A DNA stretch of 64,000 nt. Origin: Pezicula radicicola (Eukaryota; Ascomycota; Leotiomycetes; Helotiales; Dermateaceae). The stretch covers positions 29,418 through 93,417 of the forward strand of contig PDUO01000097.1 in assembly GCA_003008705.1 (NCBI GenBank), in the 5' to 3' direction. A model generated the notes under the pieces. That model was not told the DNA's origin. It made no database searches and saw only the letters and a program-made list of their open reading frames with translations. The position numbers and the translations under genes were made by a program. Position 1 is the stretch's first letter, and the number at the start of each line of letters is the position of its first letter. Positions 1 through 12,015 of the stretch are shown piece by piece.

Positions 1-1030
1 TTTTTTTTATATATAAAATATATTTATATATTACTTTATAACTTTTATAATAATAAAGTTATAAGTTTAAAATTTTAATAATAAATTTATATAATAATTA
101 TAAATTTATTATTAAAATTTTAAATTTATAGTTTTATTATTATAAAAATTATAAAGTAGTATATAGATATATTTTATATATAAAAAAAATTATATATTTA
201 TTTATTTTATATATTTACTTATCTTTTATATTATATTTAAACTTATACTTATATATAAAATACTTATAATTAGTTCTTAATAATTATCTTTTAAATACTT
301 AATTTAAATCTTTAATTAAGTAATTATTTAATATATAAAAAGATAATTTTAAATATTAATTAAATAATTATAAAAGTTTTATTAATTTTTTAATTCTTTT
401 ATTATTTATTTTATTATTAATAATAAAAAGAATTATATTATTAAAGTCTCTAAGTAATATATACTTTAAATAAATATATATTATTATAGTTTTTAATTTC
501 TTTTATTTATTAATTTTCTTCTCTTTAATAGTAATAGTTTAATCTACTTACTTTCTAAGCACGGCACGAGTTATATACAACGAGCGTATAGCCGCGTGCA
601 TCAACATTATTATTATTAGAAAGCTAGATATATTCGAGATTCTTCGTGGTCTTATTATATCTAAAGGAGTCGAATATATTTCTATTTTCTTTTTAGAGGT
701 AAAGCCAAAGTTGTCGATCTCATTGTACTTATACTTGGAACAATCCATCAAGATAGGAAGCTTACACCACGAGTACGATAGGGGTGCCATGCTGATTGCG
801 CAGAAAGGAACAGAAAGGACCGTTTGAAGAAAAGTGGATAGCCAGGGGTTTTTGGGTTGTATTCAGGGGGCTTTTTCGCTTGTGCTGTAGATAAGCACAT
901 GTAAGTAGCGGCCCCCCTCCCCTGGCTCTCGAAGATTCTCAGAACTTGAACGTCTTACGCTCCACCGCCCCCACGATCCACTTAAACCTTATGATTCGGT
1001 TTTGACGGTAGACTACCGGTATGGGGGTGG
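1..1030. other. AT-rich left edge, no supported gene
   Basis: Bases 1-540 are almost pure A/T with hardly any C or G and no usable reading frame, as expected for RIP-degraded repeat DNA. From about 545 to 1030 the composition returns to normal. A minus-strand open frame of 80 codons at 548-790 matches nothing I recognise and is probably chance or an old repeat fragment. The change at about 545 and the better-preserved copia piece that follows suggest a patchwork of repeats of different ages. Confidence 0.6.
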
Positions 1031-1560
1031 TTGGACGGAATAGGTATTCTCTGCGTGAATGGGGTTATGCCCGCATTTTATCATCGACATTCAAGAAACA
1101 TTGGATATGAGATTATCCTTGCAAATGAATTTGTACAAGAAGATGAATTCACAATTAAAGGAAACCTCATCCATTGGAGCTCAACCAAGAGCAAAAGAGT
1201 GACAAGGAGCGTACTGGCTTCTGAGATCTACGGTATGGTCGGAGGAGTAGATATAGCTTTGGCTATCAGTTCTACCCTTAAGATAATTACTGACCAACTA
1301 GAACTTTCTACTATCCTAACCATCGTTTGTATAGATTCACATTCCCTCTATGAATGCTTAGTCAAGCTTGGAACCACCAAGGAGAAGCGCCTTATAATTG
1401 ATATCGTGGCTCTCCGGTAATCGTATAAGCGAAGGGAACTATTCGAGATTCGATAGACCAATAGCTAAGATAACCTAGCCGATACTATAATAAAGTTAAA
1501 CCTAAACAAGGTATTAGAAAACTTTATTAATATAAATAGCCTTACTATATAAGTCGAGGG
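1031..1560 (+). mobile_element. Ty1/copia polyprotein remnant (RNase H end)
   Basis: The frame from 1031 carries hallmarks of the C-terminal RNase H region of fungal Ty1/copia polyproteins: IHWSSTKSKRVTRSVLASE, then DSHSLYECLVKLGTTKEKR and IIDIVALR. After the stop at 1420 the same family can still be followed with interspersed stops (SYKRRELFEIR, DNLADT, then VLENFIN and VEG) to about 1560, the usual polyprotein end. Integrase and reverse transcriptase lie upstream in an intact element but are not recognisable here, so the copy is truncated on the left. It is dead. Its stops fit C-to-T change on one or the other strand (for example TAG where the family has Trp), as RIP gives. I could not delimit LTRs. 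Confidence 0.8.
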
Positions 1561-4500
1561 ATAGGTAATAAGGGATAATCTATTATTATTTAATCTAATA
1601 ATAGAATAAACTAATAAACTAAGTTATTAGATAATATATAGAATTTAAGTAAGCTCTATACTAGTTAGTAAGACTTATACTATAATAGTAGTAGTAAGAT
1701 AAGAGGATTAATTTATTTAATTTAATAAATATTAATTATATTAATTTATATAAATATCTTTATATTATAAATATAATTATAAGTTAAAGTATATAAACTT
1801 TTTAAAATTTACTTATTTCTTTTATATCTTATAATTTAGCTTATATAAGTACTAGTCTATAGTTTATATAAAGTCTTTAAAATTAGTTTAAATAAGATTA
1901 TATAAGAGATTATTAAATAAAATAAAATTAAAAAGTTTTATATTTTCTTTTCTTTCTTTTTTTTAAATAATCTTTTTAATTTAACTTATAGTTAAATTTT
2001 AAAAAAACTAAAATAAAGTTATACTTAATATAAACTATATTAGTTATTATAAGTAAGGTTACCTTAGTTTAGTTTTCTAAGATAAGAACTATTAGATTTC
2101 TTAGATATAAATAATTCTAGACTAGTATTAAATAAATATTTATAGTTTAATTAATTAATAAATAGAGCTAAGTATATATATATTTTTATAAGAACTTTTA
2201 AATACTACTATTTATATAATTAAACCTAGAATCTTAGAGTATTAAGATAAATACCTTTACTTTTCTCTTTTATATTATTATTTATTATTTTATTATAACT
2301 ATAAATTATATTATAAATAGTCTAACTTATAATACTTTTTAATATAAGAGTAATATATCTTATAACTAATAATTAGTCTTAAATATTACTAATTACTAAA
2401 TAAACTATTATATAAAAAGTTATAAGAATAGTAATAAATTAATAATTACTTTTAAAATAATACTTTAATAAACTTTAGTATCTAGATAAAGGTTAATTAT
2501 AAGATTAATCTATTAATAAAATTTAATTAAATAGTTAAAAGTAATAATTTATTAGATATAAGAAGTACTTATTCTATTAATAATCTAGTAATATTATATA
2601 AAGAAAATATATCCTTTATTTATCTAAATCTTAGTTTTTAACTTAGTAACTATAGTCTCTAAGGAAAAGAATAATTAGATTTTAGTTATACTATTTATAA
2701 TATTATAGTAGTCTAAGATCTAGAGTAGTATAAAGATAATTATAAATTCTTTTTATATTCTTACTAACCTTAAGATTTATCTTATAAGTTTAATATTATA
2801 AAATTTAAAATTATATTATATAATTAAGTTAAATAAATATTTTAAACTAAGATAAACTATTAATAATTTTAGATATAGTTAATAGTTAAGACTCTTAGTC
2901 TATTAAAGTATATATAAAATATTACTCTTATTTTAAGATAATTATAATAATATTAATATTAAGAAATATTTTAAGTTTATAAATCTTCTTTATTAAGGTT
3001 TTCTCTCTTTTATTTATTCTACTTATATTCTACTTATTCTTTAAAGCCTCTATTATAAAAATAATATTAAAAATAATAAAATCTTATAATTAATATAATA
3101 TTATTTAATAATTATTTTATATATTAGAGTAATCCTTTTATTATTATTTAACTTATAATAATTCTAATTTTATTATTATTAATATATTAATTTTATTTTA
3201 CTTTATATAGTCTTATTTTATATACTTAGATAATCCTCTCTTATTTATTTAAATAATCCTTTCTTATTTAAATTACTAGATAATCTTCTTAGTATAGTAT
3301 ATTTACTAAAGGTAATAATCTACTAGCTTCCTTAATAACTTAATTTATAGATATTATAAGATTAATAAATAATTCTATAACTATTAACCTTAGTAGAAGT
3401 AATATACTATTTATAGTTTTTTATTATATTTACTAGGTATATAACTTTTCTATAATTAATTAACTCTTTATAATATATTTAAAATATAACTTATAACTAT
3501 ATAAAAGGTTATTTATATAAGTAGTATATAAAAAAGATATCTTTTAATCTTTATAATAGGATATTATTATAAATAATTACTTAGTACTCTTTAAGAATAT
3601 TAGTTATAAGAATCTCTTTTTATAAGATTATACTAATAATAGATTATTAATTATTCTAAGACTTAGTATAGTAAGTATAATTATAGATTAATAGATTTAT
3701 AATAGATAAATAAGTAATATAACCTTTTTATTTCTTATCTTTTATAAGCTAAGATAGTATAGATTAATAAACTAATATTAATTTTTAAACTTTAACTTAA
3801 AATTTAAAAAAAATCTATTATAGAACTCTCTTTACTAATAATAATACTTCTAATAGACTCTTTTAAACTAAAATTTAAAAATAATACTACTAGTACTTAA
3901 GTTAGTAGAACTACTATAAAGATTAAAACTTAAGATAGTATTAATTACTTTTAGAAAAATAAAGTTATTACTTTAGTAAGAGTAAGAGTATTATTTAATC
4001 TTTATAAGTACTATTTTAAGAATTTATTAAAGAAATATTTATATTATTAAATAAGATTAATTATATATATATCTTATAATAGTTCTTTAAGTTATATTAA
4101 GATTAAAGATTATAAAAGCTTAGAGTATAAATATATTATATTTAAGGACTTTAAAAATATTAAAGATAATAAGAATAATAAGAATAATAAGAAAAATAAG
4201 GAAGATAAGAAAGATAAGAAAGATAAGAAAGATAAGGAAGATAAGGATAATAAAGAAGATAAGGATAATAAGAAAGATAAGAAAGATAAGAAAGATAAGG
4301 AAGATAAGGATAATAAAGAAGATAAGGATAATAAGAAAGATAAGAAAGATAAGAGTAATAAGGAAGATAAGGACTATAAGAAAGATAAAGAAAATAAGAG
4401 TAATAAGAAAGATAAAGACTATAAGAAAGATAAAAAAGATATTTAAATAAAATATTATTAAATTTATTACTTTAAGTTTAGTATAAGAAATAATATATCT

Positions 4501-7480
4501 TTTATTACTTTTTAAATTATAACTACTAATAAAACAAGGACTAATTATAGATATACCCCCCTTTAACTTATCTACTCTTTACTATCTAAAGGTAGTAAAT
4601 ATAATATATATAGTAAATCTAGTAGTTCTTTTAATCTAGTAAATATTTTAATTAACTAGAATTAGTCTATAGTTCTAGCTATTACTTTATAATAGCTCTT
4701 ATATAATATACTCTATTTTACTATAGCTTAGTATAATTAATAATCCTCTTTCTAAGTATAGTTTAACTTCTATCTATATATATATATATATCTAAAGGTT
4801 AATATAATAAATAACTAGATATATTTCTTAATCTAAATAAATATATTTATAAAGTAAATAGTCTTTATACTTTATACTTTTAAAAAAGAAAATACTTATA
4901 TATAATTATAATATAGTTCTTAAAGTATATATACCCTTTAAAGATAACCTTTTCCTTCTAGTATACTAGATTTTAATAAGGGATTAGTTTATCTACTTTA
5001 TAGAATTTAAGATACTATATCTTAGTATACTTATATATTTTATAAGGTTAATAGAATTCCTTAAGGTAGAATAAATATTATTTACTAGAATAGATTATTA
5101 CTAGTAGATTATTCTCTATAAGTATTAGTATCTTTTTATTTAAGATACCTTAGGTATAATTATAAGCTCTCTTATACTAAGGCTAGCTCTCTTATACTTT
5201 ATATAAAGTTATAAGTACTTTAATAGTATAGGATTAGTACTTAAAAACTACTTCTTTAATATCTTATATAGGCTTTATATATATAAGTTTAATTATATAC
5301 CTTCTCTCTAGTAACTAATACTTTACTTTCTAAGGCTTTTAGTTCTTCTTCTCTAAATCTAGAAGTAATAGATCTAGCTATTTATTAATCTTATTAGTAT
5401 TAATTATATTAAAGAATTAATCCTAAGACTTTTTTAATATAGACTTTTATAAATTAACCTTAAGTACTTATAGAGCTATACTAGCTTTAGTATAATTATA
5501 GTAGATTTTAAAGTTTATTAACTTTATAATATTACTAAATATATAATAAGTCTTTATAAATAGACTATCTTATAACTACTTATATTTTATAATATTTAAA
5601 TATATTCTAAATTATTCTAGCTTAGAATTAATAAGCTTTAAAGGTATCTATAGGTTAATATAATAGCTTTTATAGCTTATAGCTTTTAAAGTAGTATTTA
5701 TAAATAATTATCTTAGAAATATAACTTATATATTAAATTATACCTACTTATTAATATATACTTAAAAAATTCTAGTATCTTTATAGTTTATTACTTATTA
5801 AAAAATACCTTAGTTTACTAAGGCTATAAAAAATAATTAGTACTAAGTTATTATAATAAGGAATTAAAGTAATAAGAATATACTATTAACTACTTTATCT
5901 ATACTTTATTAAAGGTTATATAATAATAAGAGTTAAGGAAATCTAACTAGGAATTCTAATCTTTAGAGATAATAAATAAAAGTATAATACTATAATACTT
6001 TTATAACTTTAGATTCTAATATTTAGATTCTATTTATAGTTAGTACTATTTAATAAAATATAAGAGTCTTTAATAATAACTTCTTTTATTTTAACTCTAG
6101 ATTATATTTTAGTTATCTTATTTAAAGCTAGAAGATATCTTATATACTTTTAATTTTCTTAGATATAAAGGTATTATTATATATTATAATAGTAAGTATA
6201 AGAATAATTATATTAAAGACTAGATTATTAATTTTAGAGAAAATAAATATTTTCCTTAAGATAGAATTAATCTCTAGTAGTAAATAAAAGTATTTTTATA
6301 GTTTACTTATTATTTTAGCTTTTTATAGTAACTCTTTATATATTAAAGATTTACTTCTATAACTAGGAGATCTTAGAGACTAGTTAGGTTTAAGAGTAAG
6401 ATAAGAGTAATATCTTTATAATAGAGTATTTTAATAACTTTAGTATCTTTCTCTAGAGTAGTTAGATTATTATTAATATTTATCTTATTCTTATTCTTCT
6501 TAAAGTTTTTATCTTTATACTTATTATTATCTAAAGTTAAGTAGATTCTCTTTATCTTTATATTCCTCTTAATATATATTAAAGCTCTAGATTAAGAAAC
6601 TATACCTTTATAGATAAGAATTATAAGAGTAAACTATAAGTATTATTAACTATTAGTAAATATAAAGATATCCTAAGTTTAATAGTAATAAAGAGTAATA
6701 TAAAGATTATTTATATTTATAACTATTTTCTCTTATATAAAAAGATTAAGATTATAATTAATAGTTAGTTCTTTATTAATATATTAGAAAAGAGTTAATA
6801 CTTTATTATTATAATTAAAAAAATAAAATATTAATATATTATTAATATCTTTTATAGTTTTAGTATATAAACTTTAACTAATATATTTTTAGTATATTAT
6901 ATAAAATTACTTAAAGTATTAATATAAGTTACTTTACTTTTATACTCTTAGATAAAAATCTAAAATTTATTTTATAAAAATAATAATATCTTCCTTTATA
7001 GTATATTATAAAAATTATAATTAATTTTCTTTAAAAAATTTATAATATCTATTACTTATAGATTAGTAATATAGTAAGGGTAGAAATATAACTATAGATT
7101 CTTATTTAGTTTATTTCTATATAAGTCTATTAATATTATTTTTAATAAAGAGAATATATTACTTCTTTATTACTCTTTACTTAATAAGATATTATTAATA
7201 TTAATAATAGTACTCTAGGGTAACCTTAGTATTTAAAGGTCTTATAGCTTCTATAACTCTATTTTAAGATATAAGGGTTAAGAAGAGATTAAGTATTAGT
7301 TTATTAAAGAAGGTTCTAGAGATAGAAGAGAATATAAGATTAGAATACTTAAAAGAAATTAAAGTACCTTAATTATAAAAAAACTAAGAGGTACTAATCT
7401 TTATAATCTTAGAATCTATAATAAAATTCTTAGAGAGTAACTCTTAGAGGGTAGTAATAAATAACGCTATAGATTATCCT
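1561..7480. repeat. RIP-degraded AT-rich block
   Basis: About 5.9 kb of extremely AT-rich DNA in which CG, CA and TG dinucleotides are rare and TA is abundant, the footprint expected when RIP turns CpA into TpA on both strands. No open frame of useful length survives except the Lys/Asp repeat noted separately. It is most likely one or several collapsed transposons; the copia remnant abuts its left side. I could not name the families, nor find LTRs or terminal inverted repeats by eye. Confidence 0.8.
4162..4446 (+). repeat. 9-bp/63-bp tandem repeat with open Lys/Asp/Asn frame
   Basis: Units of nine bases such as AAGAAAGAT, AAGGAAGAT and AAGGATAAT are tandemly repeated. A higher-order unit of 63 bp occurs twice exactly, at 4207-4269 and 4270-4332. 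Read on the plus strand, the nine-base units give KKD, KED and KDN triplets, an unbroken frame of about 95 codons closing with TAA at 4444-4446. It lies inside RIP-degraded DNA and has a frame upstream that may be a decayed coding region. It could be the low-complexity tail of a transposon protein. The absence of stops is partly explained by the near lack of C in the unit. Confidence 0.7.
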
Positions 7481-7743
7481 ATCTCTGCTAGGTAGATTTT
7501 AAGGAAGATCTTCGGCTCTAAGCGAAGCAAGCTTAGTAGCGCTCCTTATTAGATCTATAGCTTAGGACATTTATTGTATAAAACAGCGATTAAGAATGCT
7601 AAATTTAGCAGGCTTTTGTACCTAAACCTTGCGTTTAGGTGGAAAGTCCGAACTCGTCGACCCTAACAGAAAACATTATCAGTGATTGCTCTGCATTGGT
7701 GTACCATGAACAGGAACAAAAGAAAGATAAAAATATACGTTAT
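7481..7743. other. Border between AT-rich block and gene-bearing DNA
   Basis: Composition changes here from RIP-like to ordinary. Two small inverted structures sit at the border: the 12-base palindrome GCTAAATTTAGC at 7598-7609, and a 7-bp stem with 5-base loop at 7621-7639 (CCTAAAC and GTTTAGG arms). They could be the terminus of the element that truncated the neighbouring methyltransferase gene, but no target duplication could be assigned. Confidence 0.4.
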
Positions 7744-8393
7744 CTTGGCAAGTCCTCCAACTTCCGGTCTCAAGTAAACCTTGGAGTATTGGGTATGTGC
7801 GAATTCTTCTGGCCCGACCTCTTTGAAAGGCCCAAGTACGGTAGCTATTCTCATAAAACGCACTAAACAAAAAGTAACAATTAGCCAAACGGATACGCTC
7901 AGAATCTTGTAGTTGCAGTGAAGCTTACCGAGTAATTGCTTATCAACTTTGAGAGTTTTTGCCAACTCGCTGGCTGTCTTACTGGAACCATCTTCAGGCA
8001 AGGCATGAAAAACTCCCATTTCGAGCAATACTCTAACAGCACCTGTATGCGCCACCTGCCAGCGGGTCAATCAGTTAAAATCTGAGCCTCAATTTTGTAA
8101 TCAAAGTTCAAGGCGAAAGTATGGTATATTTATGTAAGCCAGTTGGTCGTACTTACATTTTCCAAGTGATGATAGACCATATCAACTGGTCCTTTCACGG
8201 CCTTGAGAAGTCTGAAAGCCAATTGAGTCAAGGCCGTCTTTGCCTCAGACACCTCTCCAGAGGCTTTGATGCTTTCTTTTCCTGCATTCTTGGTGCTGAT
8301 GTGAAAGTATTCTCCAGCGAATGATACAATATCACTCAATGCTTCTTTTATTGCAGCATTCTCCTGTTGGACTGCATCTGGGCTAGTGACCAT
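7744..8393 (-). pseudogene. O-methyltransferase, N-terminal fragment only
   Basis: Start ATG at 8393. Three exons fit in frame: 8393-8157, 8055 to about 7930, and about 7865 down to 7744, with GTAAGT and GTAAGC donors. The product resembles the N-terminal dimerisation/winged-helix part of fungal SAM-dependent O-methyltransferases: AVRVLLEMGVF, then SELAKTLKVDKQLL, then RFMRIAT and FKEVGPEEFAHT. Family members continue for roughly 250 more residues with the SAM-binding Rossmann domain. Here homology stops at about 7744 and the AT-rich block follows, so the catalytic domain is missing and the gene cannot be functional. It shares strand with the two flavin monooxygenases that follow, consistent with a former secondary-metabolite cluster. 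The alternative, that the rest lies far beyond the AT block, cannot be excluded. Confidence 0.75.
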
Positions 8394-9269
8394 GGTAACG
8401 TTGGGTATGAAAAAACAGGCTGTAAATTTAGAGAATTCTTGTTTCGTGGTACAATCGCAAGATATTCCAGCTGATATTATGTATTTGATTTCATAGAACT
8501 TTGGGCAAACGAGATTTAAATGATTTGCTTTCGCCCCTCCCTCTGCCCGGTACCCCATGGGGTAACTCCGCTCGGCATCCATCCCTCCCAAACAGAAGCC
8601 GGGACGGAATGAAGATTGAATAATCGGCAAATTGCTAAAACACCGGGACGGATGAAAACGCAGACGGTGGCCGGGCCCATATATATACAAAAGCGCATTT
8701 TTCGCGTGCGCACTATCGGCAGGGAAGTCGGCCTATAGTGCTGTAGAGGGGGAATTGTGGTATTGCAGGGCAAGTTGTATTTCTCTAGACTACTTATGAT
8801 GTGTGGAAGGCTATCTACTCTGGTGGTCCAAGCACTATGGATTAGTCTGCGTCAAGTGACCATTTCCACCCCTCACAGTGCCTACCTCGTCGTCGCCTAC
8901 CTTGTCGTCGCTACTCTCTATCCCTAAGGCACTACTAACTCATGATTTTTAATAATTCACACTACCTATATAGAAAATACATGGATAGAGTAGGTTTTAT
9001 ACAGTATCTTCTACTAAAAAATTGAATAGATAATATAAGTAATATTATAATTATAGTTACTTAGTTATATATATATTAACCTATTGGCTAAGAGTTACTA
9101 AGTACTATACTATACAATGTGTTAAATAGATTACTTTGTACAATTGCAACTCTCTAAACGATTCGCATAATTTCTTGCACAAGTATCACAAGTATTCAAG
9201 TGGTTATAGAGACGATAATACATTGAAAGACGCTTATATTTCTCCGTTGTAGGACATCATGTCTACACT
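8394..9269. other. Intergenic, with RIP-like patch and short repeat
   Basis: No gene supported. A short imperfect tandem of CCTACCTCGTCGTCG type lies at about 8880-8915. Bases 8940-9130 are AT-rich and look like a small RIP relic. Minus-strand open frames here are extensions of the methyltransferase leader upstream of its start and have no family support. Confidence 0.6.
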
Positions 9270-11178
9270 TCAGCTATCCAAGCCCAGGATAGTCTTACAA
9301 GCAGATTCAAACTCTGCAACCGCAGCGTCCGAATACTTGGCCACCCTGAAAGCAACATATGCATCAGGGCGGACGAATACTGCACCGCCTTTAGAAGATT
9401 CAAGACCAGAATCAGTCCCCCATTGTCCATTTTCATCTGTAAAATCCCCTGCTGATCCTGCTCCGATACGGATGACTTTGATGTTCAGCCTGAATTTGAG
9501 CCCAATGACTGGGGCCTTGGTTAGCCATTGATTCCCGCCATCGCTGTCGTCTGTCAGTAGCAGCCAGGAACCATCACTGCCTAAGAGATGATGAGTAGAG
9601 ACACGTTGGGCGCCTTGAAGCCAAGCATGAGGCATACGATGACCTGGGCGTGCGACTCGTGCATACTGATATCCTCGAGGATCTACAGGTGGTGGTGGTG
9701 TTCCGTCTGCGACGAGAGCGCCGGTGGTATACACCCCTCCAATTTCAAGATCATGAGGCGCAAACTCTACGCGCTGATTCTGTAAAGAGTCCTCAAAAGC
9801 TGCGCGACGTATAGCGCCGTCAAAGCTGTCACTACACAGCTTTTCGTACAGCATTTCATTCAGGGGTCGCAGTTCCTCCCCACCAGGTATAAGGCCCACA
9901 GAGGTGTCGAGATGGCGAAAGTGCATCATAGTAAAGAGTGCCCACTGGGAATTTCGTTGTCCAATGGGCTGACGTTCTGTTTCGTATGTTTGTAGGCATC
10001 TCGGAGACGCCTGGCCCTTGAGTCTTGCTGCTATTTTCCAGGTTACATTGTGAGCATCGCCAATAGCAGTATTAAGGCCAAGGCCGGACGCTGGTGGATG
10101 ACGATGCACAGCGTCGCCGGCGAGAAATATACGCTTTGTCTGGTACTGCGTAGCATAAACACCTTCAATATGCCAACGACTTTTGCCTAGAAGTTCAATT
10201 TTGAGATCTGGTATCTTGAGGATTCGTCGTATATGGGTTATCAGAAGGTCGTCAGTAAGCGATTCCAGTGGAAGGTGTGAGGAACCAAAGCTTATGCTGA
10301 TCGTAAACTCCTCGCTTTTCCTTCCCCATGTTGGACCCATCTGAGTAACCGCCGACCATTCAGCGCCAAATACACCATTTGAAGTGCCCATGGCACCTTT
10401 CTCATGCCCTACACGCACAATAAAGCATATAAGGTTTCCATCCTCCCAGTACTTGGAAAGATCCGCCTTGAAGTGTATAGAGGTGGCATCTGAAACCTTT
10501 CCCTGACCTGCAAAAGGAATGCCTAGAGCTGGCCCAAATGTCTTACCACCATCTGCTGCTATTACATAGTTAGCCATATACTGGATCTTGACACCTGTTG
10601 CGCGGTTGACAACATCAACTATGACATGATCTTCGAACTCTTTGAAAGCGACTGCGGCATGGTTGAAAAGTATTCCCTCCGCATCCGGATTCCGAGCCTC
10701 TGCTTCGCTCCGTAGGATTGGCTCAAGTCGAATAAGTGGAAGGTTGGTAGTATAGTAAGCTGAGTCGCGTGTATAGGTTTCGTAATCCTTACAACTAGGA
10801 TCCTGACTATTGCATCCAAAAATTGATACACGACCCAATGTGATGGCGTCTAAAGGCCCATCTCCACCTAAGGAAGTTACATAGCGGAAAGTTTTGATGT
10901 CCTCTATGCCCTCAGTCAGCCTGATGACATTTGACCTATAAAAGAGAAAACTCGCCTGGGGAACACGCTTGTTCCTTAACTTTCTGCCATAAGTTATGTT
11001 GGGCAAGAATCTCGACCGTACGTTGATTCAGGAGGTGAGCTTTGGGTAATATCGTCGTTCCCGGATGAGATTCGACCAGAACGTGCTTGATTCCCATGTT
11101 GGAAAGCATACTCGAGGCAGTCAACCCACAGCCACCACCACCGACAATGAGGACTGGAACTTTGATAACTTCTGCCAT
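9270..11178 (-). CDS. FAD-dependent aromatic monooxygenase (phenol hydroxylase-like)
   Basis: Predicted class A flavin monooxygenase that hydroxylates an aromatic or polyketide substrate using FAD and NAD(P)H. Start ATG at 11178; the Rossmann motif VLIVGGGGCGLT lies near residues 9-20, followed by HLLNQRTVEIL. The middle has the DG motif (AADGGKTFG, about residue 199) and the GD motif RIFLAGDAVHRHPP with GLGLNTAIGDAHN (about residue 344), then a C-terminal thioredoxin-like region. The reading frame changes between 11006 and 10936. The only GT...AG that restores it is a 31-nt candidate at 10936-10966, which is very short for this group, so a 1-2 base indel or assembly error is equally likely. 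With that junction the protein is 625 aa, normal for the family. Same strand as the neighbouring monooxygenase and the broken O-methyltransferase. Substrate unknown. Confidence 0.85.
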
Positions 11179-12015
11179 CTCTTTTCTGTTTTATGTTTTC
11201 TGTCTTTTGTCTTCTGTTTTCTGTGCAGGCATGAATGAATTTCCTAGACTAGAGCCAGGAACGAGGAGAGACAGAGTACAGTGAGGCTACTACCAATCAT
11301 ATTTGTACTTGTACCTCAACTCAAATGCACGGCTTGAGGAGCTTAGTCCGATGTTAAATTTACCGTGCGCTAAACTGGGCCATCTCAAACTGCGGGGTAT
11401 GAAATCCTGGGGTTCTTTTGGGGTTCAGAGGCGGGCATCGATCTCATCGAATGCACGGCAAATTATACAATTGACCGCACCGTACCGTCCTTTATTCGAC
11501 CTGCCCCGGTTTCACGGGCGATTGTCTACAAGTTGTCTACCAGCCATTGCTTACATGGATTGACTTGTCTCTCTAGATGCAGATGTAACATCCAGGTCGG
11601 TCAATGGTCAAAAGCGCTGGCCAAGGACGAAATACGGAACGGGAAGACACTATTGAACGAACCCCTTTCTAGCCATCAGAATGGGTCGAGTCGGATACTG
11701 TGAGCTAGATGCAAAATGCAAAATTCAAAATGCAAAATTCAAAATGCAATCTCAATGCGAATCTTCTTAGAAGTCGACTTGATATTAATTGTATTGACTT
11801 CTCAAGTTGACTGGCGATTCAAGACTATGAAAGAGGCTGTATATTGTATTGACAATGCCTCGCTTAACAGATACACTTGGAAAAAAGTAGCTTTATAGTT
11901 AGTGACTCGTAGGACGAGAGCTCAAAGCGGCAGATTTACGGATTCATTAGATTTCCATTGAACCAAGTCCAAAGTCAAATATTCCATACACCATCGGATC
12001 ACTCAAAAATCATCA
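11179..12015. other. Intergenic, with 14-bp tandem repeat
   Basis: Upstream region of the phenol-hydroxylase-like gene and downstream region of the next monooxygenase. At 11709-11750 a 14-base unit (ATGCAAAATTCAAA) is repeated with a partial third copy. No gene is supported. Confidence 0.6.

Noticed and set aside
4162..4446. CRISPR-like array
   Set aside because: Units are contiguous with no spacers and encode a Lys/Asp repeat in a eukaryotic genome.
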